From NCBI RefSeq assembly GCF_002086735.1, contig NZ_MVIJ01000048.1, forward strand, positions 1 to 36,619: DNA of 36,619 nt, given 5' to 3'. Both the position numbers and the translations under genes were made by a program. This document shows, one piece after another, positions 32,917 to 36,619 of this stretch. The first letter of the stretch is position 1. The number at the start of each line of letters is the position of its first letter. Source of the stretch: Mycobacterium scrofulaceum (GTDB taxonomy: Bacteria; Actinomycetota; Actinomycetes; Mycobacteriales; Mycobacteriaceae). The notes beneath the pieces were generated by a model. That model had not been told where the DNA came from. It did not search any database and was given only the letters and a program-made list of their open reading frames with translations.

Positions 32917-33198
32917 GTGACCGCAGCAGCTCCCCACAACATCCCGCTCGGCGCCTGCACGCAGGACCCCGACCGGTGGACCACCGCGCCCGACGACGAG
33001 GCCATCGCCTCGTGCCGGGCCTGCCCGCGGCGCTGGATCTGCGCGCGCGAGGCCGTCGAGTCGGCCGGTGCGGAAGGGCTGTGGGCCGGCGTGGTGATCC
33101 CCGAAAGCGGCCGCCCGCGCGCGTTCGCGCTGCGCCAACTGCGATCCCTGGCCGAGCGCAACGGATACCCGGTGCGCGAGACGGCGAAGTCGGCCTAG
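32917..33198 (+). CDS. whiB6: WhiB6 Fe-S regulator, second copy
   Basis: A 93-residue WhiB protein with C14, C33, C36 and C42, the GLWAGVV turn, and the tail FALRQLRSLAERNGYPVRE. It matches M. tuberculosis WhiB6 better than the first copy does (LG.CTQDPDRWTT.PDDEA, CRACPRRW, AVESAGAEGLWAGVVIPES). The GTG at 32917 follows a strong GGAGGA site. The two copies are tandem with 244 nt between them, and the C-terminal 20 or so residues are nearly identical. A TTGCGT/TAGTTT promoter candidate lies in the gap, so the copies may be separately controlled. Which one is the functional ESX-1 activator cannot be told from sequence. Confidence 0.93.
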   Translation: MTAAAPHNIPLGACTQDPDRWTTAPDDEAIASCRACPRRWICAREAVESAGAEGLWAGVVIPESGRPRAFALRQLRSLAERNGYPVRETAKSA

Positions 33199-33282
33199 AC
33201 CCGTCCCATGGGCACCGACTCCGGACCGGCGGCGGGTGCCGGAAGCCGCTGCACCGCCTTCGTCGTCCGACGGCGGCGCCCG

Positions 33283-33723
33283 CTACGCCGGCTCGAAGCG
33301 GAAGACGGCGAGCCGCCCCGCCAGTGCTTCGAATTCGTCGGCCGTTCCGTCGCGCACCATCCCGGATCGCCTCGCGAAGGACACGCCCACGGGGACCTTG
33401 GCGGGGAATTCCCGCAGCACCGGCCGCGCCTGGGCGGCGGAGAGCTCGACGATCCGGACCCGTCGTGACCGACGGCCCCGGCTGAGCGTGCCCGCGCCCG
33501 CCGCCCTGGCGTTTGCCGCCCAGTCGGCACCGGGATACCCCGCCACGACGTAGAGGCCGCCCTCGAATTCGAACGGCGTCATCGGGGTGCTGCGGGGCCG
33601 ACCGGACTTGCGACCGGGCACGGTCAACACCATGGCTGGGCCCGTGGGGATCCCGAGTCGTTGGACCGCCATCATCACCTTGTTCATGGGCTTGAGGTAG
33701 CGCGGTGGACTTGGTTCGGTCAT
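33283..33723 (-). CDS. Deazaflavin (F420)-dependent nitroreductase family protein
   Basis: A 146-residue protein of the Ddn-like split beta-barrel family. Seen: an N-terminal helix (PMNKVMMAVQRLGIP), then VLTVPGRKSGRPRSTPMTPFEFEGGLYVVAGYPGADWAANARAAG, the typical hallmark of this family (GRKSG.PR, then a GADW..N.RA segment). Relatives in mycobacteria use reduced cofactor F420 to reduce quinones or nitro compounds. The ATG at 33723 is set by a strong AGGAGG 6 nt upstream; the frame is open further but without coding character. It follows the NmrA-like gene by 13 nt and is probably in one operon with it. Confidence 0.88.
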   Translation of the reverse strand: MTEPSPPRYLKPMNKVMMAVQRLGIPTGPAMVLTVPGRKSGRPRSTPMTPFEFEGGLYVVAGYPGADWAANARAAGAGTLSRGRRSRRVRIVELSAAQARPVLREFPAKVPVGVSFARRSGMVRDGTADEFEALAGRLAVFRFEPA

Positions 33724-33736
33724 GCCAACCTCCTGG

Positions 33737-34579
33737 CTATGTCGCCCGGGCGAAGACGTCGCGGTGCTCGGCGACCCACTGGGCGAACGGGACCGCAGGC
33801 CGGCCGAGGACCTTCTCCACGTCGTGGGTGACCAGTGCGGGCGCGTCGAGTGTCGCGGCGAGCATGGCGATGTAGGCATCGGCGAAATCGGCGGTGAAGC
33901 CCAACCCCAGGAACCGTTGGCGCACCGCGGCGTTCGGAATCTCGCGGTACTGCAGCGGCCGGTCCAGCACGGCGCCGATGGTCTCGACCAGCTCAGCATT
34001 CGTGAAGGCCTGCGGGCCGGTCAGCGGAATCCGCTGCCCCACAAGCTCGTCGGTGAGGAGGGCGCGCGCCGCAACCTGCGCGATGTCGGTCTCGACGATC
34101 GGTGCCGTCGAGGCGCGGGCATAGGGCCCGAAAACCGCGTCGCCCGCCCGGATCTGCGGTGACCACATGCCGGCGAAGTTCGTCGCGAAGACGGTTGGCC
34201 GCAGGCTCACCCAGGCCACCCCGGAGTCGACCACGACCTGCTCGACCTCCTTGTTGCGGTCGCCGCGGAAGCGGGACGGTTGCCGGGCGAAGTCGTCGTC
34301 GGCGTTGATCGCCGAGAGCGCTACCAATTTCCTCACCCCGCCGCGCACGCACCGGGCGACCACAGACTCCAGGTCATCGCCCAGCGCCCGGGAGTTGAGG
34401 AACACCGCCGACGCGCCGGGCAGGGCCTCGGCCGCCGAGCCGACCGGTTCCACGCCGGCGGGCAGCCCGGCAGTCCGCGGCGCACGGGTCACCGCCCGCA
34501 CCGGCGCCCCCGCCGCGGCGAGCGCCGCGACGAGGGGCCGTCCGACGTTGCCGGTCGCCCCGGTTACCACGATCGTCAT
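33737..34579 (-). CDS. NmrA-like atypical SDR, NAD(P)-binding protein
   Basis: A 280-residue Rossmann protein with TGATGNVG (residues 6-13) binding NAD(P), VFLNSRA and KLVALSA as later strands, and the NmrA-like substrate part with SLRPTVFATNF and PIVETDIAQVAARAL. Most members are quinone reductases, epimerase-like enzymes or redox-sensing regulators. The ATG at 34579 has AAAGGAG 6 nt upstream. It is divergent from the SigI-like gene and shares with it a symmetric promoter region, which suggests that the sigma factor controls it. ECF41-type sigma factors are known to sit next to oxidoreductase or epimerase genes. Confidence 0.88.
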   Translation of the reverse strand: MTIVVTGATGNVGRPLVAALAAAGAPVRAVTRAPRTAGLPAGVEPVGSAAEALPGASAVFLNSRALGDDLESVVARCVRGGVRKLVALSAINADDDFARQPSRFRGDRNKEVEQVVVDSGVAWVSLRPTVFATNFAGMWSPQIRAGDAVFGPYARASTAPIVETDIAQVAARALLTDELVGQRIPLTGPQAFTNAELVETIGAVLDRPLQYREIPNAAVRQRFLGLGFTADFADAYIAMLAATLDAPALVTHDVEKVLGRPAVPFAQWVAEHRDVFARAT

Positions 34580-34614
34580 GGATGGCTCCTTTCGAATTTC
34601 TGCGTGCCTCCAAG

Positions 34615-34679
34615 GACGGGGCGGAAGCCGGGAAAGTTACGCGGGAAGAACCCGTAACTTTCCGCCGCTGCATATCGTC
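34615..34679. promoter_or_regulatory. Symmetric divergent ECF-type promoter pair
   Basis: A perfect 11-bp inverted repeat, GGAAAGTTACG (34631-34641) and CGTAACTTTCC (34653-34663), gives both strands the same outward-reading box CGTAACT. From each box, exactly 16 nt downstream, comes CGTC: 34676-34679 on the plus strand and 34618-34615 on the minus strand. The known ECF41 promoter pattern (TGTCACA, 16 nt, CGTC) has the same spacing and -10. Rightward transcription would begin within a few nt of the sigma gene ATG (leaderless); leftward transcription leaves about 30 nt with a ribosome site for the SDR gene. Confidence 0.75.
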
Positions 34680-34687
34680 GAAAGGTC

Positions 34688-35566
34688 ATGAACGAGTCGC
34701 AGCCAGGGAGCGGACAGGTCGCCGAGGCCTGGCGCCGTCACCGCCCCTACCTGGTGAATCTCGCCTATCAGATGCTGGGAGATGTCGGTGACGCGGAAGA
34801 CGTTGCCCAGGAGGCGTTCCTGCGATTCTCCCGGGCCGAGATCGAGCAGATCGAGGACGTTCGTGGCTGGTTGACGGTGGTCGCGAGCCGGCTCTGCCTG
34901 GACCAGGTGCGCTCGGCCCGCGTCCGTTATGAACGGCCGGGTGAGGTGCAGGAGCGGCCGGCGCCGCGCCGCTCCGACCCGGCCGACCGCGTCACGCTCG
35001 ACGACGAGGTCCGGACCGCGTTGCTGGAGGTGCTGCGCAGGCTCAGTCCCGGGGAACGCGTCGCCTTCGTGCTGCACGACGTGTTCGGCGTCCCCTTCGA
35101 ATCGATCGCCGAGACCGTGGGTCGCCCGGTGGGCACCTGCCGCCAGCTGGCGCGGCGTGCGCGAGCGAAATTCGTTGCGGCACAACCGAAAATAAATGAG
35201 GTCGCCTCAGCCGAGCATCAGCTCGTGACCGAGAAGTTCATCACGGCGTGCGCCAATGGTGACATCGCCGGGTTGGCCGCCGTGCTGGATCCGACGGTGT
35301 GGGGGGTGGGCACGATCCTCGCCGACCCGGCACCGCCCCCGCAGATCAACCACGGGCCGCAAGCGGTGGCCACCAACCTGCTGCGCTACCTGTGGCCGGG
35401 CGTGACATTGGTGAGCGGTCCCGCCGGGGGGCCGGCGCTGCTGGCATTCACCGGGCGCCGCCTGTTCGCCGTCATCGTGTTGACCATCCGCGGCTCCCGG
35501 ATCGCCAAGCTCGAGGCGATCGCGGACCCCTCGGCGCGGATGGGGAACGCCGCCGAGAGGACCTAG
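34688..35566 (+). CDS. SigI-like ECF RNA polymerase sigma factor with SnoaL-like C-terminus
   Basis: A 292-residue ECF sigma factor. Region 2 is at about residues 14-80 (YLVNLAYQMLGDVGDAEDVAQEAFLR, then WLTVVASRLCLDQVRSAR) and region 4 at about 112-165 (LSPGERVAFVLHDVFGVPFESIAETVG, then TCRQLARRAR). An NTF2/SnoaL-like extension (about 178-285) is typical of the ECF41/SigI-SigJ group, where it tunes activity in place of a separate anti-sigma factor. The sequence runs close to M. tuberculosis SigI (DPADRVTLDDEVR is shared, as recalled). The DGGG motif common in ECF41 is not seen. The ATG at 34688 lies 8 nt after the CGTC element, so the mRNA is probably leaderless. The stop overlaps the convergent ATPase gene (shared CTAG). 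Confidence 0.9.
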   Translation: MNESQPGSGQVAEAWRRHRPYLVNLAYQMLGDVGDAEDVAQEAFLRFSRAEIEQIEDVRGWLTVVASRLCLDQVRSARVRYERPGEVQERPAPRRSDPADRVTLDDEVRTALLEVLRRLSPGERVAFVLHDVFGVPFESIAETVGRPVGTCRQLARRARAKFVAAQPKINEVASAEHQLVTEKFITACANGDIAGLAAVLDPTVWGVGTILADPAPPPQINHGPQAVATNLLRYLWPGVTLVSGPAGGPALLAFTGRRLFAVIVLTIRGSRIAKLEAIADPSARMGNAAERT

Positions 35567-36619
35567 TCCGAGCGCCGATCGGAGGGCCGCGCCGCGAAAT
35601 AGCCGGCGATGGTCGCGGTGACCTCGAGAAACTTCCGCCGCGTTGCCGACGCCATTTCGCGCGTCACATCGATGACTCCGCCCGGCCGCAGGTGGGGGTC
35701 GAAGGGCACCTCGATGACCGGCCGGCCGTGATCGACGAACTCGCGGGCCAGCAACGCGCGCGTGCGCTTGTCGGCGTGGCCGTCCGAATCGTTGAGCACC
35801 ACGACGCTGTTCTGCAGCAGGGCGTCGAAGCCCTGATCCGCCAGCCACTCCATGGTCCTGGCGGCGGCGTTCGCGCCATCCGCCCACGGCGAGGAGACCA
35901 CGATCAGCGCGTCCAGGTCGCGCAGCACCTCCTGGGTGACGGGCGCATCCATCGTCGAACCGCAGTCGATGACCGAGATCGCGAAATGGCGGTCGAGGCG
36001 CAACGCGGCTTCCCGGTAGATCGCTGGGTCGAGCACCCGGCGCGGCCCGGCGGCCGGCTCGCCCCCGAGCACGTGCAGGCCGGCCGAATTGCGCCCCACC
36101 CGGGCAACCACATCGCCGAAGGACTGCAAATTCTTGTCCGCGGTGAGTTCCCAGAACGATCCGGTCGACCGGGGGTCGATGCGGCTGCTGAGCCGGCCGA
36201 AGGCGGTGTCGGCGTCGATCGCCACCACGTGGTCTTGCCTTCGGAGTTCGGCGAACAGCGATCCCACGCTGGCGGCCACCGACGTCTTGCCCACCCCGCC
36301 CTTGCCCAGGACGCCGACCTTGTAGTTGCCGTGCAGCCGGGTCCGGATGGCCGCCTCGAACTGGGCGGCCTGCTGCTGCGCGGGCGACGGGCCCAGCTTG
36401 ACGAGGCCGAAAGTCAGCAACCGGAGAATGCGTCGCCAGCCGCGGTCGGACGCCGCGGTCAGCCCCGTGGTGGACCCCGCCGCGGCGGGCGCGGACGCCT
36501 CGTGCGGAGGCGGCGTCGCGGCTGGTCGGGGGAAGGCGGGCGGCGGGGGCGGCACTGGCGAGCGCTGCGGAGGCGCCGATGGTCGCACCGGGGGAGCCGC
36601 TGGTGGCCGGGGCGTGGGG
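35563..36619 (-). CDS. MinD/ParA-like ATPase, Rv3860-like (N-terminus beyond window)
   Basis: At least 351 residues, open to the window edge. A Pro/Ala-rich N-terminal part is followed by a GWRRILRLLTFGLVKLGPSP linker, similar in style to the GWRRWIHTLTRINLG linker of EspI, and a MinD/ParA-like domain with an intact deviant Walker A (GKGGVGKT), AIDADTAFG, SVIDCGSTMD and VVSSPWADGA. It corresponds to Rv3860, which lies next to the ESX-1 locus of M. tuberculosis in the same relation to whiB6. Its role is unknown; the likeness to EspI suggests a link with ESX-1. The in-frame GTG at 36588 is not necessarily the start, since Pro-rich coding continues upstream. Confidence 0.85.
   Translation of the reverse strand, partial: PTPRPPAAPPVRPSAPPQRSPVPPPPPAFPRPAATPPPHEASAPAAAGSTTGLTAASDRGWRRILRLLTFGLVKLGPSPAQQQAAQFEAAIRTRLHGNYKVGVLGKGGVGKTSVAASVGSLFAELRRQDHVVAIDADTAFGRLSSRIDPRSTGSFWELTADKNLQSFGDVVARVGRNSAGLHVLGGEPAAGPRRVLDPAIYREAALRLDRHFAISVIDCGSTMDAPVTQEVLRDLDALIVVSSPWADGANAAARTMEWLADQGFDALLQNSVVVLNDSDGHADKRTRALLAREFVDHGRPVIEVPFDPHLRPGGVIDVTREMASATRRKFLEVTATIAGYFAARPSDRRSD

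Noticed and set aside
1..36619. tRNA or rRNA genes, CRISPR arrays, insertion sequences
   Set aside because: None seen: no transposase-like protein, no regularly spaced repeat array and no tRNA-like cloverleaf noticed. The cassette at 7124-10369 shows no flanking inverted or direct repeats that I could detect by eye.

Overview
The window is high-GC mycobacterial DNA and holds a nearly complete ESX-1 type VII secretion locus joined to the end of an ESX-2 locus. EsxA, EsxB, EspG1, the Ecc proteins, MycP1 and PPE68 can be recognised by eye as orthologues of the M. tuberculosis proteins from memory; no database search was run. The gene content and several rearrangements show that it is a non-tuberculosis-complex Mycobacterium, but I cannot name the species.

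Layout, left to right. 1-3525: ESX-2 end (tail of mycP2, eccE2, eccA2, plus strand). 3784-6524: mycP1 and eccE1 (plus). 6701-10369: espL, then an inserted envelope-type cassette made of a PAPS-type sulfotransferase, a GT9-DUF4254 fusion glycosyltransferase and a convergent GT-A-like glycosyltransferase. 10688-14101: espB and a frameshifted espK (plus). 14146-30860: the main ESX-1 operon run on the minus strand. In its own transcription order it reads espE, espF, espG1, espH, eccA1, eccB1, eccCa1, eccCb1, (no PE35), PPE68, esxB, esxA, espI, eccD1, espJ. 31073-33198: the regulatory end, with espM (minus) facing two tandem whiB6 copies (plus). 33283-35566: a module not found here in M. tuberculosis: a deazaflavin-type nitroreductase, an NmrA-like SDR and a divergent SigI-like ECF sigma factor. 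35563-36619: a MinD/ParA-like ATPase (Rv3860-like), cut by the window edge.

How it works together. EccB1, EccCa1/Cb1, EccD1 and EccE1 form the inner-membrane secretion complex with the MycP1 protease. EccA1 and EspG1 are cytosolic helpers. EsxA/EsxB, PPE68, EspB, EspE, EspF, EspJ and EspK are substrates or substrate-associated proteins. EspM and WhiB6 regulate the locus, and EspI is the ATP-responsive regulator in M. tuberculosis.

The points most worth attention are: (1) the sulfotransferase/glycosyltransferase cassette inside the ESX-1 locus; (2) inversion and reordering of espL-espB-espK; (3) no PE35 upstream of PPE68; (4) arginine in place of the P-loop lysine of EspI; (5) tandem duplication of whiB6; (6) an exactly symmetric pair of divergent ECF-type promoters between the SigI-like gene and the SDR gene; (7) the espK frameshift.
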